From: Magnaporthiopsis rhizophila | Lineage: Eukaryota; Ascomycota; Sordariomycetes; Magnaporthales; Magnaporthaceae | Reading direction: 5' to 3' | DNA: 64,000 bases | Assembly (NCBI GenBank): GCA_003049465.1 | Contig: PYSS01000055.1 | Location: 1-64,000 of the forward strand | Part shown: positions 35,062-47,182 of the stretch, piece after piece | Layout of the letters: each line of letters starts with the position of its first letter | How positions within the stretch are numbered: position 1 is the first letter of the stretch | Notes under the pieces: generated by a model | The model's input: the letters and a program-made list of their open reading frames with translations, nothing else | Database searches by the model: none | What the model was told of the DNA's origin: nothing | Position numbers and translations under genes: made by a program

Positions 35062-35283
35062 AAGTACAGCCTTTCCTCCGCTAGCGCCGCGGGGCGCGGT
35101 TTGCGATAGACAGCTGGGCCCGCCCTGCGCGTATCGTATCAATGAAGCCACCTCCACGTCGGCGGGAAGCAACAGCAGGAAGTTCCCCCGATACCCGCGT
35201 CGGCCCTTTTGTTGCATTCGGACTTGTTTATTTCTCGCCCTGGCTCCGTCTGTGTGTACAAGAACTCTTTTAAGAAGAAAGAC

Positions 35284-35346
35284 AAAAAAAAAAAAAAAAA
35301 AAAAAAAAAANNNNNNNNNNAAAAAAAAAAAAAAAAAAAAAAAAAA
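35284..35346. repeat. Poly-A tract with 10-N assembly gap
   Basis: 27 A, ten N (35311-35320), then 26 A. The gap most likely marks unresolved homopolymer length, though missing sequence between two A runs cannot be excluded. Confidence 0.9.
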
Positions 35347-35522
35347 GGACGGGGGACGGGATGGATGGTTCTCGAGTCGGGACATTCGGAACAGACGTGT
35401 TGCCTTGATCGGCCGCCTGTTCGTGCGGAGAGCGAGCCGCAGCCCGCCGCAAGAGCAGAAAATCAGAAAATCTCTACGGGGTTGACCCCTGCTCGTGCGG
35501 AAGGGGTGGGAGAGGTACAATA

Positions 35523-35599
35523 CGCGCGCGCGCGCACGCACACAGGCAGACGCAGACGCAGACGCAGACGCATGTGCGCAGCTGCACACACACACACAC
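35523..35599. repeat. Compound simple repeat (CG, GACGCA, CA)
   Basis: A CG run, then about four GACGCA units (35549-35572), then a CA run (35585-35599). Alternating purine-pyrimidine sequence of this kind could favour Z-DNA, which is inference. Confidence 0.75.
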
Positions 35600-38269
35600 T
35601 CGCGTGAGATCAAAACGTGGTTCCGTGAATGTTGGTTGGATGGAGGCCGTCTGCATAAATCAAATTTGTTTCTCATATTCCCTCTCTCTTTGTCTCCTTT
35701 TTCGTTTGTCGTCAGCAACACACACACCCCGGGCGCGCCCCTTTTATCAAGAACAGAAACATGACGCGATAAAAGACATACCGAGGTACAGACTGGATTG
35801 GTTCTCAACAGTTTTGGCGACAAAACGAACTTGTGCAAAGCAAAACCACCCCCACTGTTTCTTGTCTTGCGAGATGTCCCCGTTTCCGTAACCCGCATCT
35901 TGCAAAGGGTGGATGTCGCCTCTATTTTTGAGATCCATATCCGTTAGATGATTTTTTTTTTCGATTTGCATTTTTTTTTTTAAACAAAAAATTGGCTTTC
36001 CAAATCGTCGTCTGTCTGTTCGGATCTTCCGCAGGACGAGACAGTGGTGTGGATTGGGGGGTAACTCTGGGACCCACTTCTCATCCCCCAGAACACAGCC
36101 AGGAGCGATTTTTGATGTGGTCCTGGTCCCTTTTTTCGCCCATTTTCGGTTTTCTCGGGAGCAAACCCTGTGGTGCGGCGGTGCCTCGACCTTACTTGTG
36201 GCAGCGGCCTGGTTCTGCTTCTGCTCACCACAGGCAAGGTGTACCTGCCCTTGAGACACGCCATTCGCCTGCTACAGTAGTCGTAGGGAAAGACGACGAA
36301 AAGAACCCGCCGCCCTGCGCCAGACTTTGGGGCCTCCCTCGGCAGCTCCCACCGAAACTCCGAGATCGCCACCCCTGCGGAATACGACTAGACTGACTGC
36401 CTGGCCTTCCATCTGCGCCCAATGCGCGCGGGATGATGATGGTGGTGGTGGTGCTCCTGCGTGCCGCAGCTCCTGCAGAGAGCCTCCTTCGCCTCGCGAC
36501 TGGCCAGCCCTTCCAAAAGCCAAAGGGGTAGGTTGGTTTAATGTCTCCTTTGTCCCTTCGCCCTCAGTCTCCCAACGAGTGGCTACCATCACTCGACATT
36601 TTGCTTTCTGCAAAATTCCCGCCCTCCTTAATTTTTCATTTTTTTCTTCTTTCTTATCTCGTCCGTACCGTTGGCGCTACATTTGTGTGACGCCCACGTG
36701 TGGATGGTTCCATTCCGTGCCTAGCTCGGTCTGTTTCTTCCTTTTTATTCCCTTCTCAGCTTCTATCCGTCTCCCTCGCCTTTCGCCGAATTCGTATGTT
36801 GCGCCCCAGTCCGAGGCCCTTGCGATGGCTGAGCTCCAAGTGAGATCTCTCGAGGTCTGTGGGTAGCCTGTCAGACCTGTTTTATCCTTGTCTCCTCTCC
36901 TTCCAAAAGCAGCCGCGTCTGGGACTCTGGGTCCGTCCCTGGTCCAGCGGCACCTCAGTCGTCCCCTGCACCCCGTCATCCCACAACCAGATGCAACCCT
37001 GTCGGCCCTGCACGGCGAATCCCTACCCCCTCCCCATCGACACCCCCGTCGCAGGCCAAGAACTTTCGCCCACACCCACCTCCTCTTCCAGTCCACCACC
37101 GGCCATGCTTGTATCAGGGAACCGGCTGGGTTCCTACCGGCGTTCCGGGCAAGACCGTGCTGTGTTGCTCGCCTCCTCCATGGGTGGTGCTTCATCGGTC
37201 CACCCTCTTTCTCTTATACCTCCCGGCCTGCTGCACCGCCCCTCCTCCAACTGGCTTTCTCTTGCTCCCCTTTCGCATCCGTCCTGCTCCCTGGCCAGTG
37301 CCATCTTTCAATTTACTAGTCACTCCTTTTCCGCTCTGCCCCCTACCTTTTAGTTTTTGTAGCGGCAACTTTTTTTTCCTGTCTCTCCTTGTTTTCTCAG
37401 ACACCCCTCCCTCTCCCTTTCTCCCTCCTTCCCTCCCTGCCCCGCCGATAATCCATCTGCTGGTCTATATTACACCAAGAGCTGGCTCTCTTTCCCTTCC
37501 CGGCCGCCAGCTGCGTGTGCGATTATCTACCGAGCCCGACTCCCCTCGCCACGGCTCGACCACGCTCCTTCTCTTTCCTACACACACACTTGCAACAAGC
37601 GAACCTCAGACGACCGTCGCTCACACGCTCTACCGAACACGGCTTCTATCTATAATACATCGACGAAGCCGTAACACATTCTCTCTTGGGGACGCAAGGG
37701 TATTACAATCCTTATATCACAGCCGGCCAGCCACACCACCACACCGCACCGTATCCCGGATCAGGCTCACAGTAGAGCCACACACGCATACAGCCCAACG
37801 CGAATACATCACACATCTCTTTCCGCCGCCCCCGAGAACGAGAGGGAGAGCTACCAAGTCTACCGGACCCGACCGGAGCAACAAGCGCAGTCCTTACATA
37901 TACCACCTGACACTCAGGCCTCGGTGACACATCCCGGCTCGCCACTACTCGACTCGTGTCCTCCCCTCCCCGGAGAGCGTATTTTTTTCATTTTTTTCAT
38001 CGGGGCCGCACTTGTACTGGCCTCTGCGCCCGCCCGCCGCGCACCCCAGGTATGTCCCAACATGGCCTGACGCGCTCTTGAACCACCCCCCCTCGCCCGC
38101 GCGCCCACCGATGCGACATGCCCCGGTGGAGCCGCCCCCCTCTTGCCCTCGCTGGCCAGCCACGTTGGGCCGTCTTCCCCGTCCCTGTGGTTCATGCTAA
38201 CAACCAGCTGCGGCTTCAGCTTCAGGCACATAATAGATTAACTGCACACTCCCTTGTATAGAGTCCTGT

Positions 38270-38347
38270 ATGCCATGGACTCAGGTCAGGCACAGCTGTA
38301 TGCCGTCCCAGCCCTCACTAACACAAACACCAACCCCAAGGAAGTGA
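38270..38347 (+). promoter_or_regulatory. Overlapping uORF of the Rua1-type gene
   Basis: An ATG 5 nt before the main ATG opens a 25-codon frame, in a different phase, that ends at 38347 inside exon 1. Its context is weak (T at -3) while the main start has GCCATGG. This suggests leaky scanning with some translational damping. Seen in sequence; effect inferred. Confidence 0.45.
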
Positions 38348-40727
38348 TCATCGACCGTCGTCGGCAAGGTACTTCCTCTGACGGACCTCAAACTTACATA
38401 TAATATCTCGTCCCACAGAGGCCACCAGATACCCACCCAGTCTTTCTTTCCACCCAGCGCCAGCTCAGCAGACAACAAGCTCAGAGGCGACTCTTCTACC
38501 CCAAGGCCATCAACAACCGCCAGCATGAGCGGGAGTGAGATGCCCAAAACGGAGGGCATGGCCCAGCCACAGGGAGTCTGGTCGACGCCAGTATCCCAAG
38601 GCATGCGCCCGAGGCCCGCGACCATCCACGAGGGCTTCTCATACTGCATGGGTGAGGGCTACGATGGCCTCCCCGCTTGGGACTCGTCGACGTTGCCGCT
38701 GCAGCAGACGCCAAGCGACATCTCGTCCAGGCCCATCTCTGTCCACCAGGACTTCTATCCTCCCACATCCATGGAGTCCAGTGAGCCTTACTTCCCGTCT
38801 CTGCCTTGGCGCGCCGTGGTTGTGGTCGTTGCTGACACGTCGGACCAGGCTCGTGGGTACAAAAGCCGTGTAGTGACGAGAACATCGATATCCAAGGTCT
38901 AGAAGGGGACATGATCGGCCAGGCTTACACCGCAGACGAGGCGATACCGATCCTGGACCTCCGCTATCCCAACTCTCAGATGGAGGGAGAGTCGATGAAC
39001 TTTGACCAATCCTTGAGCACGCGAAGGATGTCGGGCTCGTCCTTCACCATGTCGACCACTGGAATCTCGGAGATGACTTCGTACGAGGACTTCTCGGCAG
39101 CCATGTCGGACGCGCCATCCTTCACTTCGGACTACCCTCCGCCGTCCAACAGGAACTCCCTGATGTCCTCTACCCAGCTTTCACCAGTCGCGTCCCCACG
39201 CATGACGCCGCAGGGCCGGTCCGAGCTGGTGAGGACACAGAGCCGAGGAAGGGCGTCGCCTTCGCCCAGGCCTGGCATGCGATCGGCGCCGTACAGCGTC
39301 GAGCGCGGGCAGAACAAGAGGTGGTCGACGGGCTCCTACGGCACCACGCCCAACAGGAGGCCGTCTCCATTCGTCTACCACCACCCACACGATGCGTACG
39401 GGCCCCGCATGTCGTCGCGACACTCGTCGCCGACAATTGCGCATACCCAGATGCCTCTCAACATGGGCAACCTGCAGTCGATGCAGCAGCAACCGCCGCC
39501 GCCCTTCTTCATGCCTCCGAACCCTGCGTTCCCCAGGCACAGCATGCTCTTGCCCTCGCAGCTACCATCTAATGCCTTCCACCACGACCCTCACCACCAG
39601 TTTGACAACCCGCCGCCGCTCATGTCGCACGGGCTCTTCCGCATGCTGCAGAGCAACGCGGACCCTCACTCCCTCCACGGACACTACCATGACCTGTCGG
39701 ACCCGCCGGACCTGTACGCCTCGCTGCACGAGGAGCAGATCCCGCCTCCGCCCGAGGACATGAACCCGTCCGACCCGGATCTGGTGCCCCACGAGCAGGA
39801 GCTGAGGTTCGACGGCGACCTGTACACGCCAAGATGGGTGCGCGGGCACGGAAACAAGAGGGAGGGTTGGTGCGGCATCTGCAAGCCTGGACGGTGGCTC
39901 GTCCTGAAGAACTCTGCCTTCTGGTACGACAAGAGCTTCACCCATGGCATCAGCGCGGCCACCGGAAACCCCTTCCAGGAGCCCCAGGAGACGAGGCGGA
40001 TGGACGGCAACCCAGACGTGTGGGAGGGACTATGCGGCAGCTGCAACGACTGGATCGCGCTCGTCAGCAGCAAGAAGAAGGGCACGACCTGGTTTAGACA
40101 CGCATACAAGGTACGTCGATCAAGTGGACACACCCCCCAGCTGCCGTCCATCACCCGGAATCCCGCATTATGCGCAACCATCAGACTGACTTTGTAAACG
40201 CAAAAATACAGTGCCACACACACCCCAAGATCAAGGACGCTCCCAAGCGGAGACGGGAAAGCAGCCACACCCGCCTGGCCGCCTCCAACATGGCCAAGCC
40301 CAAGACGGATCCCCAGTCTCAGGCTCCCATGACGCCTCAGATGACTCCCGGGTCGGTTGCCGTGTCCATGGTCAACACCCCGGCGGTGCCGCCAATGCCG
40401 CAGCTGCACATGCAGCAGCAGCCCTTCCAGACCCCCCAGCAGATGCAGACGCCACACCACGGCATCCCGCCGCCGCTCTCGTCACCGATGCACCACCAGC
40501 ACATGGTGCCGCCGCCCATGTCGTCGCCGATGCACCAGGATCAGACCGCCATGATGCAGCCACCCACGCCGCGTCACCACCTCCATCCGTCCAGCCAGCC
40601 CATGCACGCCCCTCCGCCGGCGCACCCGCAGATGCACATCCAGGTCGCACAGGCTCCGCCGCAACACCCCCAGCCCAGGACAACAAACCTCCACAACGCC
40701 CTGGACGACCTGGCCAACATGATCTGA
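38275..40727 (+). CDS. Transcription regulator with Rua1 C-terminal zinc domain
   Basis: Four exons, 38275-38368, 38421-38780, 38849-40110 and 40212-40727 (introns 52, 68, 101 nt), give 743 aa. The N-terminal exon (MDSGQAQLYAVPALTNTNTN, then KEVIIDRRRQG) joins exon 2 at GHQIPTQSFFPPS using the second of two adjacent acceptors (CAG|AG|GC). The middle is Ser/Pro/Met/His-rich and disordered. Residues about 485-580 form the Rua1 C-terminal domain: WCGICKPGRWL, FWYDKSFTHGIS, EGLCGSCNDWI, TWFRHAYK|CHTHPK, with Cys and His residues placed to bind zinc. The founding member, Ustilago Rua1, activates glycolipid biosynthesis genes. The tail after the domain is Gln/Pro/His/Met-rich. Intron 3 falls exactly before the last Cys-His pair. 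DNA targets here are unknown. Family assignment good; first exon inferred from frame and splice fit. Confidence 0.87.
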
Positions 40728-42058
40728 GCGGTCTGCCTCGGGCCGCACGGCGAAACGGCAGCAAACGTCGGACCGCCACGAAAACAAGATACCCTAAACA
40801 GTTTTCCTTTGTGGGGATACCATCTCATCTCTTTGTCTCTGCAAATTGATACGCGTCATGACCCTTTCTTTCTACCATCTCCTTTTCCTTCCCCTATATA
40901 CACTTGCCTTCTACCTCTTTTTCCTTTTTTCTATCCTCTTATTTATACCTCGGGGAGATACGATGACGAAAGAAGACTTTCTTTTTTGGGCGGGAATACC
41001 TGGAGAGCATGAGAGCGGACGACACTGGGCTGTCTATTACCCCTCTCCTTCGGCACTGGGGCTACCTGCATAATGGCAGCAGGGCTTTTTATTTCCCTCT
41101 TTCATTCTGTTTGGCTTTTATTTCCTACGTTTAGTTTTCGTCAGTACCCTCTAGGTCGTTTGGGCTCTTCCTCCTCCCTCCCTTCTGACAAAGGTTGAGG
41201 CTAGGCTAGCTTTTTTTTTCTTTTCTCTCTCTTGCTATTATTCCGTTCTCTGTTTATGGGCTGGTTGTGCACCGAGATTCAGGCGAGACCCGAAGCGGGC
41301 AGGAAAACATAAAAAAAACATTTTGGTAGTTCCCGGCGGGATTTCATATCGCCTAAATGCGCATCGAATTCAACAAGCCTTTTCTTTCAACATCATCTTC
41401 CGCCATAGTCCATGTCCTTGCAATGTCGCATGCCTTTTGTTGACTCTCGCTATAGTTGCCTGGGTGTTTGTGAGACGGATCGGCCGAGGACCACTCTGGA
41501 GTGCAGAGCTCGCCAAGAAGGCCTACCAAGTCAGCGTACTGGCGGCGGATCCAAGACAGAGAGTCTCCCCAATGGCTATTCCTGCTCGCCTGAGCTAACC
41601 AAAGCCCATGAAATATCATCGGCAGCGCAGCCTCCCGCTTCGGTCAAAAAGGGGTAGTTGGGCCGGAAGGGCCCTCAGCCACGCCCAAGGTTCCCCCGAC
41701 GGCAACTCCCTCGGCACTGATTTGCCCTCGGGCGGGCCTCTTGCTTTTTCACACGAGTCAGGATGGCAGTCTTGTTTGGCAATAAAAGGAAGGTCGATAC
41801 AGGTTCCTTATGTAAATCTGAGTCACTCTTCCCCGAGGCCTCCCCTGCCTGTAGAAAGAAGTCCATCTGGCCCAGGTGCCACGGGGAGAGTGCGGCTCCA
41901 GGTTTGCCTGTCTGTCCGACGGGGTCCTCGGTCGCTGTTTCGTTCATGCCCCGCGGCCCGCCGCCGGCCGTGCAGTGTGGTGCAGTACGCATTGTGTGAT
42001 TTACGTTTTGTTCGTTATGCCGCGGCGTCCATGGCGCCAATACGGATCGAGGGATCTG

Positions 42059-42076
42059 CCTAGGTACCTAGGTACC
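42059..42076. repeat. Tandem CCTAGGTA palindromes
   Basis: CCTAGGTACCTAGGTACC in noncoding DNA. The same CCTAGG core in TACCTAGGTA context recurs near 31056, 43805 and 50926. Confidence 0.5.
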
Positions 42077-42199
42077 GAGGTGACGTGGGCAGCCGGGCAG
42101 TTGCGTCGGCGGCTAGACCCCCCTCCTTTTCTCTCTGGGCAAGGTGATGGTGTGGGCTTGAGTGCATGCATGAAGCGGCTGCTGTGATGTGCACAGGCT

Positions 42200-42224
42200 A
42201 TTACATTACATTACATTACATTAC
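42200..42224. repeat. (ATTAC)5 microsatellite
   Basis: Five perfect pentanucleotide units. Confidence 0.9.
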
Positions 42225-42848
42225 AGAGCAGTAGAGTCCCCCGGGTTGCCGGTGTGCCGGCGTCACTCGGGATGCTTTACCGGTAGGGCTACGGCGGTGA
42301 ATACTCCCGAAGTAAAGCGGCGGACCTTTTTCAAAAGGTGTAAGCTTTTTGTTGTCGGCAGCGAGAGCCACATTTAGGATACGAGGTTCCGGCTGCGCAG
42401 GCACGGGAAATCTAGGCCTGAGCCATCCTGGACCGGATGAGAGGCTGCGCAAGCGGCTGGAGACGAGACGGGGGAAAGCAAGTCAAAAAAGAACAGAACA
42501 TATGAGAGCGAAAATCCAGTGAGGAGGCCCTTGGACCTCAGCTCGTGTAGGAGCAACTAGCTCGTCATCCGATGCGAGGCTTCGGTCAATAAGGAGACCA
42601 GCAGCCCGAAGAGCCTTGCCCAGACTGGGGAAGCGAGATGGGGGAACAGGGACATATTGATCAGCCCGGAGCGAAAATGATAAATGGGTGGGCGAGATAC
42701 CGAAAGGATAGGGGAAGAGAAAAGATGACCACAGAGTGGAGGTAACCAGCCTTCCCCACGCGATCTAATCTCGGAGGATTCATGCCATTACTGGCTGGGC
42801 GCGCGTCCACCGTCGGCCGAGAGCAAAGGTAAGGTAAATAGAGAGTCG

Positions 42849-42851
<3 letters not shown>

Positions 42852-42885
<34 letters not shown>

Positions 42886-42886
42886 N

Positions 42887-42916
<30 letters not shown>
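42852..42916. repeat. Poly-A tract interrupted by GN
   Basis: 33 A, then G and one N (42885-42886), then 30 A. Homopolymer assembly uncertainty is likely. Confidence 0.9.
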
Positions 42917-42917
<1 letters not shown>

Positions 42918-45900
42918 GTGGCGAGCTGACGCCAGGGGTTTTGGGAAAGGATCAACAGGAGGGTTTTCTTTTTTTTCAGCTGGTGACCAGGCCCGAAAGC
43001 AAAAAGCGCCCATCGATTGGACGACACAGCAACCAGCCGAGCACTTAGTTCGGGCTCCTGGCCAGTCGATCGGGTGTGGCGAGGGGCACTTCCAACAATC
43101 CGGATTCCCCCTGAGACGACCGTCGGCGGCTCTGGCCGGGGCGGGGTGCATGCGCTCAAATGAGGGTGTGATGGGATGAAGGCAAAACGTGGCAGTGTGA
43201 CGTCGTGGGGTTGAAATGGTGCGTGTGATGATGGCCTTTGGTTGGGATTCTCTTGCCTAGGTGACAGGATGGGGGACCAAAGTTGCTACCTCTAACGGCG
43301 GATTGACATACTGGCAGACAGGTGTCGCGGCTACGTTTTTTCCTCCCGTTTGCCCTACAGCCCAGCACCGCACGAGTGATGGATGCAACGTCTTTTGTGT
43401 TTTGGCTTGTGGCTTCTGGCACGTCTCGCAGCCCCTGCAACGCTCCGTCAAACACACCGACCCAGGCGAGGAGCAATTAAGATCCTTGCCCGACGGCTTC
43501 CTTCCCGTTTGGGGGTTCTTCTCCAGATCAGACCGAGGATGTCCGGCGGATGGAGAGCGTCCAACTCACCCCACGACCCACCATGCTGCTGCAAACCTGT
43601 GCCGGAACCTATTCTTGGAAATGTTGTGGGTGGGATGTCGGGATGGAACTTTGTCGCCATTAGGCTTGAAGGTCGGAGAATAAGCAAAAAGAAGAGAGAA
43701 AATGGCGCAAAAAGTGGCTTCTGCCCTTGGCCGCATCGGAAGGAAAGCAGTGGGATGTGGCTTGGAAGCTTGCCGATAGCCTCGATACATCCCATCCACA
43801 CTTACCTAGGTAGGTGTCTTGTAAAGGGACACGGCATCCGCCGGCTGGCCGCGAATGTGATCATCTTCGGTGCGGGCGGGCCCGACTCGCCGGGAAACGA
43901 AAAGGAGATTGCTTATAGGTGGCCAAGCCAATACGTTTTATCAGCCGTGGTAATCATCACCACAAAAAGACCTTCACTGTGCCGTAGCAAGACGTCCGAG
44001 ACGGATGGATAGCTCGCCTGCTGACAAGATGCAAGGGAAAACGAGGAGCACAGCAGGGATCAGCGGTGGAGGTTGGGCGCTCGTTGGCGTTGGGAGCCTT
44101 TCCAGCCCTATTGACATTGGATCATCCCAGCACAGAGCCGGGAAAGGAAATGAGGCGGAAAATGCAAGCAGCCCGTTCGGGAGGCAGGCAGGCAAAGTCC
44201 GTCCGTTCAGCTCCTGCCTTACATTGGCGCAGGGCAGGCAGATGAACTCTTGGTTCGCTCGGGACCTGCATTTCGTATCACGCACCATTGATCGCTCTGG
44301 CAGGTGCGTGTCTGTTAGGGTCGGGCTGGCCTCGCGGCGCCGGGCTGCTAACAGAGCGGCAGAAGCCCATCCAATCTCGCGTGCATGCACGCGCAAGCTG
44401 GAGCAGCAGTCACACACACACTTTTCATCCCGTCTTGGGTCCTTTTTGACTCACAGGTGCATTGGCGGCTGCAGCAGTGGGTTCGGTTCGTCCCAAATAG
44501 CTTGTTCCGGCTGAACTACTGACTGAAAAGGGAACCAGCTGATGATGTGAGAGCCTCTTATCTTCATATCCACATCCTGCAAAATGGACGGAAAAAGGTT
44601 AGTGGCGGTGATGTGATGGTTTAGAGACGAGACGGCTCTGCATTCCAAGCTCGGTTCCGAGGCATCCGTGGCTTGGGTTTAGTTTAGTGGGGATCAAAAG
44701 GTGAGCACAGGGGATGGCTTAGGTCGGCCCTGTGGCGCTGGGGCTTGGCTACCTGCAACAGGTACAGTATTGCTGAGAGGAAGGAGACTATGACGTGAAG
44801 GTCAGGCCAGGAACAGAATTCAAAGGCTGTCATCTCACCCGTCTTGCCGAGTCCGATCGCGATAGATGCTCGGTTCTGGACCTGGCCCCCGAGTGCGTGC
44901 CGGAGTGGACATCTGCTGTAAACGATACTCCCACGGGAGGCCTTGCCCGACGTCAGCCCTTGGCCTGTAGCACCTCCTCCCCTTTCAGGGAGCAACAGCA
45001 CAGCACAGCACAGGCCAGGCCGGGGAAAGGGTTGCTTCGGTCCCAATGCCGCCGCCCGCCAACCTTCTTGCGCGTCATCTTTCCTCCGGCCGACTTCTTG
45101 TATTGATGCCGATTGCCCGAGAAGCGGGCGGGTGTTGGTTTGCGTATGGGGTTTCGGAAGTCTCGTCTCTCTCTGTCTCTCGCCCTTGCTCTGTGTCTCT
45201 CGCTTGCCCTTCTGCTGTTGATCACTCAGCCCCCCTTTTTTTCTGTGGCGGACCGCCCTGTTCTGGGCTTCCACGCGCATGCAGAGGCTCCCGACGTAAA
45301 CTTCACGGTGGACGGGGACGGCGCAGAAAGGAGCCTCGTCGTCTGGCCAAGCCGTTGCGGCCTGCTATTCGCTCGCCAGCATCCAACCTATTTTTCGCTG
45401 GCCGGCGCTTGCATGGTGCAACCAAGACGTACTGACGGTTGTAAGTAGCGCGCTACCCTGATGTACAGGTACAGGTACAGGCGCCCAATTGTGCAGACTG
45501 CCCTGCCCAGCTTGTCACCCGAACTCGTCCTCACCTTGCCCTGATCCCCTCTCGCGCCCTGCACTTTGATTTCCTTGACCTCCTCCCGGCGGCTGCCTTA
45601 TGTTTCCTCTTCGGTTCCCTAGAGCACGGTCCTCGCGCTACTGGAACCAACAACGGCGAGGGCCGCCTCCAGCCGGGTCCCGCTTCGTTGTGTGCGCTTC
45701 ATTTCCACTTGGCCCGAGCATCTGACGGATCCCACCTCGTTGTCCACCAAAAGCAAAGCTTCTCCCTCGGGTTGGACTTATAATTTGCCCTCCGAACGGC
45801 TCTCAACATCCTAGCTTTGCGGCGGCTATATTGTGTTCCCTTGTTCTTTTTTCGCCAACCCATCTTTTTCTCTTTGCCTTTCTGGTTCCATTTTCCTTTC

Positions 45901-47182
45901 CCTCCCATTTCTTCTCTTCCCACTAAATTTACCCCAGCTTTTGCTTGGTTTGTGATCCATGCTTTCTTATTTTTTTGCGGTCTTTTTAAATTTCATCCTT
46001 CTTTTCCTATTTGAGACCGTGCCTTTCCCGGTTGCCTTTGCGACGACCCGTTCAGTCCTTTTTCAGCGCCTCCTCTGACCCACGACGACTTGACGACTCA
46101 ACAGAGCCTCGACTCGACAGTACGACTGCCTAATGGTACCTGACTCCCTGCCTTTTCTGCTCCGCTGTGCCCCAGTGGTCCCCGTCCCAAAATCTTGCCC
46201 ACGGGCCGCCGCTTCACACTTGGGCTTGCTCTGGCAACTGGTGACCAGCCCTGTGGAGCCATCCCATCTTTCTCGTTGCGGGCGATGAGGGGGAAGCGGA
46301 AAAAAAAAAAGACCAGAGCAAAAACGGCACGGTGGATATCACAACAGCTGGGAGCGTAGGCTAACAAACAACTCGACTTCATTGGGTTGTCGTTTCAGAA
46401 TCTTTAATCTTCTGCTATCCCTCCTTTTGTTCGACCATACGAGCGACGTTATTCCACGAACCACTATTCAGTAATGAGCGAATGAGACCACGAGCCCGGC
46501 GTCCTCTCACCCAAGACATCCGCACCCTCCAGCTGAACCCCTCGCTGCTGTTTCGTGGCTTTCTCTGTCGTCCTCCCCGCGTTGCTACCCAGCTCGATAC
46601 TACAGCGGCAAGCTTGCCCGGGCACCCTGCTTCTTGCTTCACCCGCTGGACTCCTATTTCCCGCCGAGGCCGCCGTCCCATTGGCTGCCGATTCCGTTTC
46701 GTTTCCAGGAGGCAAAAAGCCTTGGCCTCTTTTGGCATCTGGGCACACTTTCCTGCAGGCTTGTGCCTGGAATGGTGTAGTGATATCAGCGATTCCCTCA
46801 CATGAATGAGGCCTACACGGAGCAAAGCAAAAACTGCTATGACTGTGGATCAACCTGTTTCTGGGTATGCTACCAAATTTTATTTTCGAGTTCAGCCTTT
46901 CGGAATTTTCATTTTTATTTTTATCTTCTGTCCGCCGCTTTCCCCTCCTCTTGCCCCGTGCTTCTGGGCTGCACAGATAACCTCCCTCTACGGAGAGGAA
47001 TTCTCCGCAACTCTAAGATTGATGACCACTGCAGCCGTCAACGACGGGGATGTCCCTCAATCATTTTCTCGTTTGCGTCGATCATCTACCTTCACGTGCT
47101 TGCACTCGCCCAGGTGGCTGGGGAAGACAAGAGGAGGACGACGGGATATCGAGGAGCCTTTTTACTTACCACGCTCGCTGGC

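Larger units (their letters stand above)
30062..38274. other. Intergenic, 8.2 kb, gene-poor
   Basis: No supported gene. Contents: a T21 run (31252-31272), a GA repeat (33525-33545), a cluster of simple repeats around an assembly gap (35041-35600), and from about 36.4 kb to 38.2 kb a pyrimidine-rich stretch leading into the Rua1-type gene, perhaps a long leader or promoter. Frames that cross the N gap (34724-35485 +, 34831-35898 -) encode poly-Lys/poly-Phe from the homopolymer and are artefacts. Confidence 0.45.
40728..47182. other. Intergenic, 6.5 kb, gene-poor
   Basis: No supported gene. It holds a poly-A run with one N (42852-42916), an ATTAC microsatellite, CCTAGG palindromes, and from about 45.5 kb a pyrimidine-rich region leading into the PHD gene. 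The PHD frame stays open upstream to an ATG at 46802, but the extra 127 residues are Phe/Ser/Cys-rich and look like translated T-rich leader. Confidence 0.45.

Noticed and set aside
34724..35898. Long frames on both strands crossing the N gap
   Set aside because: They are held open by poly-A/T and simple repeats (Lys/Phe, Thr-His and Val-Cys runs) and include unknown bases.
37109..37927. 272-codon plus-strand frame before the Rua1-type gene
   Set aside because: Pro/Ser/Leu/Thr translation of pyrimidine-rich leader DNA with no conserved blocks.
46802..47182. 127-codon N-terminal extension of the PHD protein
   Set aside because: Phe/Ser/Cys-rich and T-rich at the DNA level. The conserved protein blocks begin at the ATG at 47183.
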